This document shows positions 18,664 to 25,176 of a stretch of 64,000 bases of DNA, in pieces. The position numbers and the translations under genes were made by a program. How positions within the stretch are numbered: the stretch's first letter is position 1; the number at the start of each line of letters is the position of its first letter. Source of the DNA: an uncultured Lachnospiraceae bacterium (GTDB lineage Bacteria > Bacillota > Clostridia > Lachnospirales > Lachnospiraceae); NCBI GenBank assembly GCA_947626285.1, contig CANQRR010000001.1, positions 1 through 64,000 on the forward strand, written 5' to 3'. The notes below the pieces were generated by a model. The model saw nothing but the letters and a program-made list of their open reading frames with translations, searched no databases and was not told where the DNA came from.

Positions 18664-19128
18664 ATGAGTTTATTCGAAAGAGCGAAAAAGGCTAAAGAAA
18701 ATAAGAAAGGTTTTACTCTGGTTGAGTTGATCGTAGTGCTGGTTATCTTGGCGATTCTGGCGGCAATCATGGTACCGGCGCTGACCAGCTGGATTGACAG
18801 GGCGAAGACAAAGCAGGTTTTGGTTGATGCAAGAAGCGTTTATCTTGCTGCACAGACCTTGGCTTCGGAAGAGTATGCGAAGACTAGCCCGCAGAGCGCT
18901 AATATAACTAAGAGCAAAATTGCATCTTTAGCAGGTGTTGGCGGTGCTACCGGTAGTAAAATTACGTTTAGTCCGTCTACTACTGGTCTTGATTCGAAAT
19001 ATAAGGTTATAAAAATAGGTTATACTGACGGGACATATTATGCTGAATGGGCTGGTGGTAAGACCGAAGATAAAAAGTGGCATATATATGAAGGGACAGT
19101 TGCAGCCGATGGCAAAGAAGTTCAATAG
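18664..19128 (+). CDS. pilA: Major type IV pilin (expressed copy)
   Basis: A 154-residue type IVa-like pilin. Leader MSLFERAKKAKENKKG, then FTLVELIVVLVILAILAAIM with Glu +5; PilD cleaves after the Gly. ATG 18664 has GGGAGG about 7 nt upstream, so the ATGs at 18646 and 18649 are not needed. The conserved helix (to about residue 75) is followed by a Gly/Thr-rich variable head ending in DKKWHIYEG. No Cys pair is present. From base 18717 on, it is matched by two other segments (24191 plus strand, 28087 minus strand) that lack the leader. Only this copy has promoter, ribosome site and leader. I infer it is the expression locus of a recombinational pilin-switching system. Confidence 0.92.
   Translation: MSLFERAKKAKENKKGFTLVELIVVLVILAILAAIMVPALTSWIDRAKTKQVLVDARSVYLAAQTLASEEYAKTSPQSANITKSKIASLAGVGGATGSKITFSPSTTGLDSKYKVIKIGYTDGTYYAEWAGGKTEDKKWHIYEGTVAADGKEVQ
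18717..18740 (+). repeat. 24-bp pilin crossover candidate, copy 1 (expression site)
   Basis: A 24-bp sequence beginning TCTGGTTGAG and ending GTAGTGCT, encoding the third to tenth residues of the mature pilin. The same 24 bp occur at 24191-24214 (direct) and 28064-28087 (inverted). To the left of this first base the three loci share nothing; to the right they are homologous. This is the signature of a recombination joint between a fixed leader and exchangeable bodies. Confidence 0.75.
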
Positions 19129-19163
19129 TCACTACACTATATAAATCAACAATGTAAACAACA

Positions 19164-19195
19164 GGAGCCGCCGATTGTGGCGGCTCCGTTTCTGT
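19164..19195 (+). terminator. Leaky terminator between pilin and LtaS-like gene
   Basis: GGAGCCGCC (19164-19172) pairs perfectly with GGCGGCTCC (19179-19187) and is followed by GTTTCTGTC. The interrupted U-tract suggests partial read-through into the LtaS-like gene at 19224, giving much pilin and little enzyme. The same structure is conserved in the inverted copy at 27641-27672. Confidence 0.7.
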
Positions 19196-19223
19196 CATAT
19201 GAAATACATGGGCAGGGACGAAT

Positions 19224-21644
19224 ATGAAGAACCTTTTACAAAATCACGGGAAAATGCTGGTTTCGCTTTTGGTTTCCTGCCTCATTCTTTTTGCGTTTAC
19301 AGGAAATCTTTTCAAGGCGGCATCTCGTACAGCCGCCTTATTCTCAACAGGCGAATCTCAGGATACCATACAAAATGACAGAAAGCTGGACGGTCAGCCG
19401 CTCAACAACTATGTGGAGGAGCACCCGGATGTGGATCTCTATGCACAGACACTGGAGAACCTTCTCTGGTGCGCTCTTTTTCTGCTGCTTCCGCTGTGGT
19501 TTTTTGTGTACCTGCTCATATGCTTCGGTGTCCGACTGCCTAGGAAAGGCTTCGCCAGACAGCAGCTGTTTCTGCTTGTACTGCGCTATATTCTTGCATT
19601 GTCTGCTCTTGGAACTCTTTTGATGTACCATACTATTTGGTGGAATGATCTGGTTCAGAACTATCTCTACCAGATCGATATGTCCTACCATTACCTGCGC
19701 TGGGTGTCCGTGTGGGCTGTTCCTGTCTGTATCCTGTTGGACTGGAAAAAGGCATGGGCGGCTTTCTCTCATATGCGTTCGGGGACGAAGAAAGGTATCC
19801 TTCTTCTGACAGTGCCGTATGTCTGCATGGCAGTTGTAGAACTCCTGTGCGCCAGCAAGCTGGCTCTGCTGATGCCGTCCAAGTGCATCCTGAACTATGT
19901 CTGCTGGCTGCTGGTGGTGTTGTTCCTGTATTTCCTTTTCCAGCGGAGGGTAAAGCCTGCCGCGTTGCTCGCGCTGGCGATGGCATATTTTATCGGTATT
20001 GCAAACCACGTGGTCTTTCAGCTGCGTGGCAGTTATGTCACGTTCGGAGACTTATCGGCGCTCGGGACCGCCCTTGAGGTGGCTGGGAATTATACATACA
20101 AGCCGGACCGGTATTTCTGGCTTGCTTTCGGCATTTTCCTTGTCGCTGTTGCAGCTGTTCTTCTTATCCGTATTCCCGGACCAGCTGAGTCTTCTGGATC
20201 ATCCACAAAGAGGCGCGCATTATCATTTTTGGGTGCCCTGCTCGTAGCGGCAATCGCGATCGGGAGTTATTTCAGCGGCCTGCTGTACCGGGGCGTTAAC
20301 GGGGTAAGCTGGAATTACAGTGACAACATCGCGCATGTAGGCTATGTGCCGTTCTTCCTCAGCAACATGCATGAGCAGAGTCACGTAGAGTGCGAAAACT
20401 ATTCCGTGGATGCCGTGCGGAACGCGCTGGATGGTGCACCGGAAACTTCTGATAGTGACAGGGCCGTGGAAAAGTCCGGTACAGCTGTACCTGTACAGGA
20501 GCCGAACATTATCATCATACAGAATGAAGCATTTTCTGACCTTTCCCTGGTATATGACATAGAGACGGACAGGGACTATCTGCCATTTATCCACTCACTC
20601 AGGGAGGATACGGTCAAAGGATTCCTGAATCTATCCGTGATGGTGGGGCCGACGGCGAACACGGAGTTTGAAGTGCTCACACGGAGCTCGCTCGCGTTCC
20701 TGCCATATGGGTGTATCCCTTATTCGCAGTACGTCAAGCACAGCATCCCGTCGCTTGCGGAAGCGCTGAAAGGCCAGGAGACCCCTTACCGCACGACGGC
20801 CTACCACAGCTATTATTCCTCCGGCTACAACCGTGTCGACGCCTACCACCACCTGGGCTTTGATGAGAGCGTGTTCGAGGATAGTTTCCCGGCAGGGTTC
20901 TCCCCTGATGAGATCTTCCGCGGCTACCTCACGGACGAGGCGAACTTTGGCCGGGTGATCGAGCTGTATGAGGAGAGCAAAGAACAGTATCCGGACAACC
21001 CGTTCTTCTGTTTCAATGTGACGATCCAGAACCACGGCGGGTATCTGGGGGACTGTGAATTCGACGAACCGGTCAAGGTTACAAACTTTGACGCACCGGA
21101 GGAACTGGAGACCTATCTGTCCCTGATCCGCATGTCGGATGAGGCGTTTGAGAGACTGACGGAATATTTTGCGGAGTTGGACGAGCCGACCATCCTTGTC
21201 ATGTACGGCGATCATCAGCCGTCGTTCACGGACAAGGACGTGGAACTTCTGAGCAAATACCCTGCATGGAACGATGCGCAGATGCAGGACATCAGCCGCC
21301 ATTACGTGCCGTATGTGATCTGGGCGAACTATGATATCGGGGAGGAAGACCGGATGGGGACGGACCGGACGCAGGCGGCGCTGGACACGCTTTCCGCAAA
21401 CTACCTGGGTTCCACGGTGCTACAGTGCGCCGGCCTGGAGCTGAGCAGCTACGACCGCTATCTGCTGGATCTGCAGGGATCCGTCCCTGCGCTGTCCGCA
21501 CTGGGGTACTGGACCGCGGACGGGACCTACTATGACTCCACACAGACCGGACCGTACGCCGGTCAGCTGGCGGAGCTGCAGAAGATCCAGTATAACCTGC
21601 TCATTGACGGCAAAGAGAAACTGTGGGAGAAGTTTGTGCCCTGA
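19224..21644 (+). CDS. LtaS-like phosphoglycerol transferase, copy A
   Basis: An 806-residue membrane protein: several transmembrane helices in residues 1-385, then an extracellular sulfatase/alkaline-phosphatase-fold domain. Catalytic residues of the LtaS family are visible: Glu435 (QNEAFSD), Thr477 (GPTANTEF, the nucleophile position), His604 (QNHGG), Asp663-His664 (YGDHQ). Such enzymes move glycerophosphate from phosphatidylglycerol to a growing polymer or another acceptor. It follows the pilin gene through a leaky terminator, and the same pair is repeated in inverted orientation at 25177-28087. The linkage suggests either a lipoteichoic-acid-type polymer enzyme or, more speculatively, an enzyme decorating the pilin with phosphoglycerol, as is known for Neisseria pilin. 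Copies A and B are near-identical except in short membrane-linker segments. Confidence 0.85.
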   Translation: MKNLLQNHGKMLVSLLVSCLILFAFTGNLFKAASRTAALFSTGESQDTIQNDRKLDGQPLNNYVEEHPDVDLYAQTLENLLWCALFLLLPLWFFVYLLICFGVRLPRKGFARQQLFLLVLRYILALSALGTLLMYHTIWWNDLVQNYLYQIDMSYHYLRWVSVWAVPVCILLDWKKAWAAFSHMRSGTKKGILLLTVPYVCMAVVELLCASKLALLMPSKCILNYVCWLLVVLFLYFLFQRRVKPAALLALAMAYFIGIANHVVFQLRGSYVTFGDLSALGTALEVAGNYTYKPDRYFWLAFGIFLVAVAAVLLIRIPGPAESSGSSTKRRALSFLGALLVAAIAIGSYFSGLLYRGVNGVSWNYSDNIAHVGYVPFFLSNMHEQSHVECENYSVDAVRNALDGAPETSDSDRAVEKSGTAVPVQEPNIIIIQNEAFSDLSLVYDIETDRDYLPFIHSLREDTVKGFLNLSVMVGPTANTEFEVLTRSSLAFLPYGCIPYSQYVKHSIPSLAEALKGQETPYRTTAYHSYYSSGYNRVDAYHHLGFDESVFEDSFPAGFSPDEIFRGYLTDEANFGRVIELYEESKEQYPDNPFFCFNVTIQNHGGYLGDCEFDEPVKVTNFDAPEELETYLSLIRMSDEAFERLTEYFAELDEPTILVMYGDHQPSFTDKDVELLSKYPAWNDAQMQDISRHYVPYVIWANYDIGEEDRMGTDRTQAALDTLSANYLGSTVLQCAGLELSSYDRYLLDLQGSVPALSALGYWTADGTYYDSTQTGPYAGQLAELQKIQYNLLIDGKEKLWEKFVP

Positions 21645-21757
21645 ATGAATGATCGCATTGGATCAGCATAGACGAAATCAAATCGGATTTCTTGTCTGTG
21701 TTCTGAAAACTGTAGCAGAGAATCAAAAATGCTGATATCTGCACTTTCGGCATTCAG
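21645..21757. other. Gap after LtaS-like copy A
   Basis: About 110 bases with no gene. The sequence here is not shared with the flank of copy B, so the duplicated block ends at about the LtaS stop codon. Confidence 0.4.
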
Positions 21758-21943
21758 CTAAACAGTCTGTGCTGCAAGCTCTTGTATTTCTTCCGTTGAA
21801 AGCGTCGGAACATATTCTGCAATCTTTTCATAGGATTCGCCTGCCTTGAGCATGCGCTCCGCGGTTTCCTTTGCTGCTCGCTTTTGAATATCCCGCGCAT
21901 ACGCGTCCAGGATATAATCGTCGTCGAATAATAATGACATCAT
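21758..21943 (-). CDS. Small helical protein, Rpn-type C-terminal tail remnant
   Basis: 61 residues starting MMSLLFDDDYI. The start is set by AGGAGG placed 8 nt before the ATG at 21943. The second half (AAKETAERMLKAGESYEKI) is the helical tail common at the end of Rpn family (PD-(D/E)XK, transposase_31) proteins. The nuclease domain is missing. A homologous but frame-broken copy lies at 24865-25060. It may be a free-standing small protein or a leftover of a mobile gene. Confidence 0.5.
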   Translation of the reverse strand: MMSLLFDDDYILDAYARDIQKRAAKETAERMLKAGESYEKIAEYVPTLSTEEIQELAAQTV

Positions 21944-21964
21944 ATCCACTACCTCCTGTTCCAT

Positions 21965-22246
21965 GCTTTTGCCTGACTCTCAGCCCCATACCGAAAGTAC
22001 AGCACAGATATGTACTGTTATAGTTACATTATATAGAGTGGTACAAAAATATTCAATATAAATAATAATAAAAACAGATAGACCCATCTAAATATAAGCC
22101 AAGTAAAGCTGGTTAGGTAATCATTAAACTCTATGATATAAGAAAATTATATAATTTTAAGGGATCCGTTCGGGTCTCCGCCTGTTGTTTGCTATGTATC
22201 AATATTTAATAAAAGTAGATTATTCTTAAATTCTACGCTATTCTAA
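21965..22246. other. AT-rich non-coding stretch
   Basis: About 280 AT-rich bases with no supported gene. It separates the minus-strand small protein from the VbhA/Fic remnant. No clear repeat or hairpin with a U-tract was found. Confidence 0.4.
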
Positions 22247-22275
22247 TTGAAAATCTCTGCATCGCTCTGTATAAT
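22247..22275 (+). promoter_or_regulatory. Sigma-A promoter of the VbhA/Fic module
   Basis: TTGAAA (22247-22252), 17-bp spacer, TATAAT (22270-22275): a near-consensus promoter 45 nt before the antitoxin start. Confidence 0.8.
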
Positions 22276-22319
22276 ATAAACATAACAACAAACATAAGCG
22301 TTCATTCGGAGGTAACCAA

Positions 22320-22487
22320 ATGACAAATGTGCAGGCATGGGATTATGCGGTAGGCATGATAAAAGTAGATGGCTTAGAGCCAACCAAAGAATTTAAAGAA
22401 TATATTGAAAAAGAAAAACGTGGGGAACTTACTATGGAGGATATCAAGCGATACCTTGACAGAAAGTATAAAGCAAAAGAAGGTTAG
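22320..22487 (+). CDS. VbhA-type antitoxin of a Fic toxin
   Basis: A 55-residue protein (MTNVQAWDYAVGMI ...) with GGAGG 7 nt before ATG 22320. The pattern DGLEPT...EKEKRGELTMEDIKRYLDRKYK is characteristic of the small VbhA-like antitoxins that block Fic AMP-transferases. The inhibitory (S/T)xxxE(G/N) motif of the family appears degenerate here (MIKVDG at the expected place). The Fic gene follows after 4 nt but is truncated, so the antitoxin is probably a leftover. Confidence 0.75.
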   Translation: MTNVQAWDYAVGMIKVDGLEPTKEFKEYIEKEKRGELTMEDIKRYLDRKYKAKEG

Positions 22488-22491
22488 GCTT

Positions 22492-22698
22492 ATGCGGGAT
22501 ATCTATCTGTATGAAGATTGTGACGTTCTGAAAAACCTGTTAAACATTCGGGATAAAGCTCTTTTAGACAAAGCGGAAGCAGACTACGTGACTTATCGGT
22601 TGAAAGAAATAGCGATAAACTCCTTTGCTAAGATTACAATTATGCTTCTCTTCTTTAGATGCAACGATATACCTTTCAGAATCACTGATTCTGGTTAG
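22492..22698 (+). pseudogene. Truncated Fic toxin gene
   Basis: The first 40 or so residues (MRDIYLYEDCDVLKNLLNI ... EADYVTYRLKEIA) match the N-terminus of Fic/Doc AMP-transferases, including the conserved LYxxxDVLKN start. The homology then stops. The frame runs 25 residues of unrelated sequence and ends at 22698, with no HPFxxGNGR active site. The 3' part was lost, apparently by a rearrangement that brought in the minus-strand gene at 22682-23251. Confidence 0.75.
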
Positions 22699-23251
22699 CC
22701 ATGCTTTGCAAATAGTCCCGTTCAAACAGTTCTTCACTGATCTGAGGCCGGAGAATCTCCAGCGGCACATGTTCAAGAATTTTCTGCGCTACAAATGCTC
22801 TGCTCTTGCCAGAATAGCGCGGCAACATATTTTTCGCCTGAATCCGGGCAAGCTCTGCTCTCCACAACAGGCTGAGCTTACGTTTCCAATTTACTTTTGG
22901 ATTTTCCCGCGCGCGGCGCAACACATAGAAGTCGGCTGCTCCGTCTTCTTCCTCTACCGTGATGATGCCCCACCATTCCGGCACATGCTCTTCGATGTGC
23001 ATCGCATGGCGCGTCCCTACTACGACATAATTTGCATCAAAAAACTGATCGTAATCTTTCACCTGCCGGGTCAAGCGCGCATAGGTGTCCGCATCGCTTT
23101 TGATCTCAATTCCGACCAGAGCGTCCGGCAGTACCATGACAAGATCGGCTCGTGACCGACCCATCTGTTTTTCCTCAATCACCCGCACCTTGTCATACCG
23201 TGTTTCCAGGAAATCAAATAACGGTTCACGAATGTCCTTATCGTATAGCAT
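22682..23251 (-). CDS. sce7726 family protein, nuclease-like fold
   Basis: 189 residues starting MLYDKDIREPLFDFLE. The core GRSRADLVMV...LVGIEIKSDADTY is a PD-(D/E)XK-type arrangement (Asp, then E-I-K), followed by VVVGTRHAMHIEEHVPEWWG. This matches the sce7726-type family common in Firmicutes accessory regions. Such proteins are thought to be endonuclease-like, but the exact role is unknown. The end of the gene overlaps the broken Fic frame on the other strand, so it sits at a rearrangement border. Confidence 0.7.
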   Translation of the reverse strand: MLYDKDIREPLFDFLETRYDKVRVIEEKQMGRSRADLVMVLPDALVGIEIKSDADTYARLTRQVKDYDQFFDANYVVVGTRHAMHIEEHVPEWWGIITVEEEDGAADFYVLRRARENPKVNWKRKLSLLWRAELARIQAKNMLPRYSGKSRAFVAQKILEHVPLEILRPQISEELFERDYLQSMANQNQ

Positions 23252-23401
23252 ATTTTCACCCGAATCATCTTGTTCTTCTGATGCTAATGTACCAGCATTT
23301 TAAAAAAGCCGCACTCTTTTTTCGTTCATTGCACGATTTTTGGCAATGCCATTTTACCATAAGATTAAGCAATCGCTCAGCAAAAAACCACAGAGAGTAT
23401 A

Positions 23402-23746
23402 TTATTCCGCATCAAGTATTTTTTCTAATTGACTTATTAAAACCGGCAATTCCTCAAAGACAACCTCAGCAATGATATTCCAATTTGTTCCGTCGTAATC
23501 ATGAACTAAGCGGTGCCTGACTCCGGCAATCATCGACCATTGAATTTCGCTATGGGCCTTTTTATAATCATCGGATAAGTTATACACATGTTCACCGATA
23601 TTATAAAGAGGAGTCGTGACAAGCCATTGCAGGGAAAACTCTTTTAGCAAATCTTCTTTTTCAATTTTGTTTTCTAAAATATAGCTATTTAGTTTTGTCG
23701 CATTTTCATATATTTTTTGAACACGTTGCCGGTCTGAATATTTCAT
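23402..23746 (-). CDS. hepT: HepT-like HEPN toxin (DUF86)
   Basis: 114 residues, mostly helical, with the HEPN RNase motif R-x4-H followed by Tyr (RHRLVHDY, near residues 77-84). It overlaps the upstream MntA gene by 4 nt, the standard order of HepT/MntA toxin-antitoxin modules. HEPN toxins of this family cleave RNA. MntA neutralises HepT by adding AMP to the Tyr of this motif, as known for the family. Confidence 0.8.
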   Translation of the reverse strand: MKYSDRQRVQKIYENATKLNSYILENKIEKEDLLKEFSLQWLVTTPLYNIGEHVYNLSDDYKKAHSEIQWSMIAGVRHRLVHDYDGTNWNIIAEVVFEELPVLISQLEKILDAE

Positions 23747-24045
23747 GCCACAACCAACCTTTCTTTCATAATTGCCTGATAGAACTCACTATCTGTATTT
23801 ATCTCATTAATTTCAAACACGTCGACCTTTTTGTCCAGCACTGACCGCAAATCCTCCGCCAGTGCAAAAATCATGGTAAGCTTGAAACCTTCCCCGCCAT
23901 AAACCAAAAAGTCCAGGTCACTGTCTTGGCTAGCATCCCCTCTGGCATAAGAACCGAATAGATATATTTTTTGAACACGATATTTTTCTGCAATGGGTTT
24001 GACTAATTTTACAATATCTTCTATTGTAAAAATATTGCTTTTCAT
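23743..24045 (-). CDS. mntA: MntA-like antitoxin nucleotidyltransferase
   Basis: 100 residues. Pol-beta-type minimal nucleotidyltransferase motif GSYARGDASQDSDLDFLV with the paired Asp residues, and VDVFEI later as the third acidic position. AAAGGA 8 nt before ATG 24045 decides this start over the ATG at 24066. Promoter at 24103-24130. Known family role: antitoxin that AMPylates the HEPN toxin HepT. Confidence 0.82.
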   Translation of the reverse strand: MKSNIFTIEDIVKLVKPIAEKYRVQKIYLFGSYARGDASQDSDLDFLVYGGEGFKLTMIFALAEDLRSVLDKKVDVFEINEINTDSEFYQAIMKERLVVA

Positions 24046-24102
24046 AATATAATTCCTTTCTTGCATGATAATTCACTGTTCTTTATCAAGCTTCTTTTTA
24101 TG

Positions 24103-24130
24103 AGTATATCATATCTTTGCCATTTTGTAA
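24103..24130 (-). promoter_or_regulatory. Promoter of the MntA/HepT operon
   Basis: On the minus strand, TTACAA (24130-24125), 16-bp spacer, TATACT (24108-24103). It lies about 60 nt before the MntA start. Confidence 0.6.
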
Positions 24131-24190
24131 TAAATAATAATTTGAATTTTTAGAGATAAGGTAGAATCGCCAAAATATATGCCTGATAAG

Positions 24191-24214
24191 TCTGGTTGAG
24201 TTGATCGTAGTGCT
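24191..24214 (+). repeat. 24-bp pilin crossover candidate, copy 2 (direct)
   Basis: Identical over 24 bp to 18717-18740. To the left (ATGCCTGATAAG) it shares nothing with the expressed pilin gene; to the right homology continues with substitutions. Confidence 0.7.
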
Positions 24215-24575
24215 CGTGATTCTGGCGATTTTGGCGGCAATCATGGTACCGGCGCTGACACAGTGGATTGATAAGGCAAAAGAGAGGCAAATCGCGTCGA
24301 ATGCCAGAACCGTGTATCTTGCTGCACAAACGTTAGCATCTGAACACTACGGAGATCCTACAAAGGCTGAGGCAACTGCTGAAACTGTTGAAAATTTCCT
24401 TAAAGAATCTAATGACTGGCCAGGTGGAAAAATTGACGGAGAAATTAAAGTTAGTGCAAAGGGAAAAGTGATATCGTTGACTTACATAGAGGGAAGTAAG
24501 AAAGCTGTACTATCGGAAGATTCTACGACAGGAACAACTAAATGGGAGTATGATGATTATACCCCTTCAACCTAA
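24191..24575 (+). pseudogene. Silent leaderless pilin cassette 2 (direct orientation)
   Basis: Homology to the major pilin begins abruptly at 24191, the first base of the 24-bp shared sequence, and runs through the helix (LVELIVVLVILAILAAIMVP) to a distinct head ending TTKWEYDDYTPST. There is no leader, no Gly -1, no ribosome site and no start other than an internal TTG. The body is intact with an open frame of about 128 codons, so it is a donor cassette rather than a decayed gene. Its head is much more divergent than that of cassette B. No LtaS-like gene follows. Direct orientation relative to 18717 would make site-specific recombination delete the 5.5 kb between; gene conversion is an alternative. 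Confidence 0.8.
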
Positions 24576-24610
24576 ACCTTATCCACAATAATTACCATTT
24601 GAAATTATTT

Positions 24611-24648
24611 CAGGCGGAAAACTTTATGGTCTTCCGCCTGTTCTGTGT
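24611..24648 (+). terminator. Terminator-like hairpin after silent cassette 2
   Basis: CAGGCGGAA (24611-24619) pairs with TTCCGCCTG (24632-24640), followed by TTCTGTGTTTCTG. The arrangement resembles the terminators behind the other two pilin bodies but the sequence differs. Confidence 0.6.
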
Positions 24649-24864
24649 TTCTGTACCATATTGTACTGAGCGTTTAAAATAAGTCTACGTATCCTTACGG
24701 GATATCGTCTTCGCCTGATGTTGGCGTAGTAGCTTTCCTAGTTCCCTATTTAGATGCAACATGGAATGACATAAAAGGCAGTTACAGTAACGATTCGCAT
24801 ATGCAAGAACAGGAATGTTTTAAGAGAATACGTATCACAAAGGGAAAAGGAGCTTGTGACAACC
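24649..24864. other. Gap with a motif resembling the recombinase-side direct repeats
   Basis: About 215 bases, no gene. TTAGATGCAACATGGAA at 24750-24766 differs by one base from the reverse complement of 17 bases of the repeats at 28141 and 28219. Confidence 0.45.
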
Positions 24865-25060
24865 ATGATGAGTTTGTTTGATGAAGAACAGATAATGAAG
24901 TTGTTTATAAGAAGCGAACGTTATGAAGCGGTACAAGAAAACGCAAGGGAAACAGCAAAAAAATGATTAAAATGGGAAAGTTATCATTTGACGAAATTGT
25001 CTTATGTTCCCCGCATTATCATTAGACGAATTGAGAGAACTCGAATCCGAGATTATGTAA
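24865..25060 (+). pseudogene. Frame-broken Rpn-type tail gene
   Basis: Reading ATG 24865 gives MMSLFDEEQIMKLF and continues to a stop at 24964. Shifting frame by one gives MIKMGKLSFDEIVL, and a second shift near 25010 gives ALSLDELRELESEIM ending at 25058-25060. Joined, the pieces align with the 61-residue protein at 21758-21943 over their whole length. Two frameshifts make it a pseudogene. Confidence 0.7.
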
Positions 25061-25176
25061 CTGGAGCAATCAATCCTATAAATCAAAATCAAATATAGTA
25101 GCAGTGTTAGAGCATATAGAAACTGGAAATCTATATGCTCCATTTTGCCATTGAGGAGGAATAGAATTCAATACAG

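Noticed and set aside
24201-24575. Silent pilin cassettes as genes starting from internal TTG
   Set aside because: The TTG lies inside the conserved helix code, has no ribosome site, and would lose the leader and cleavage site.
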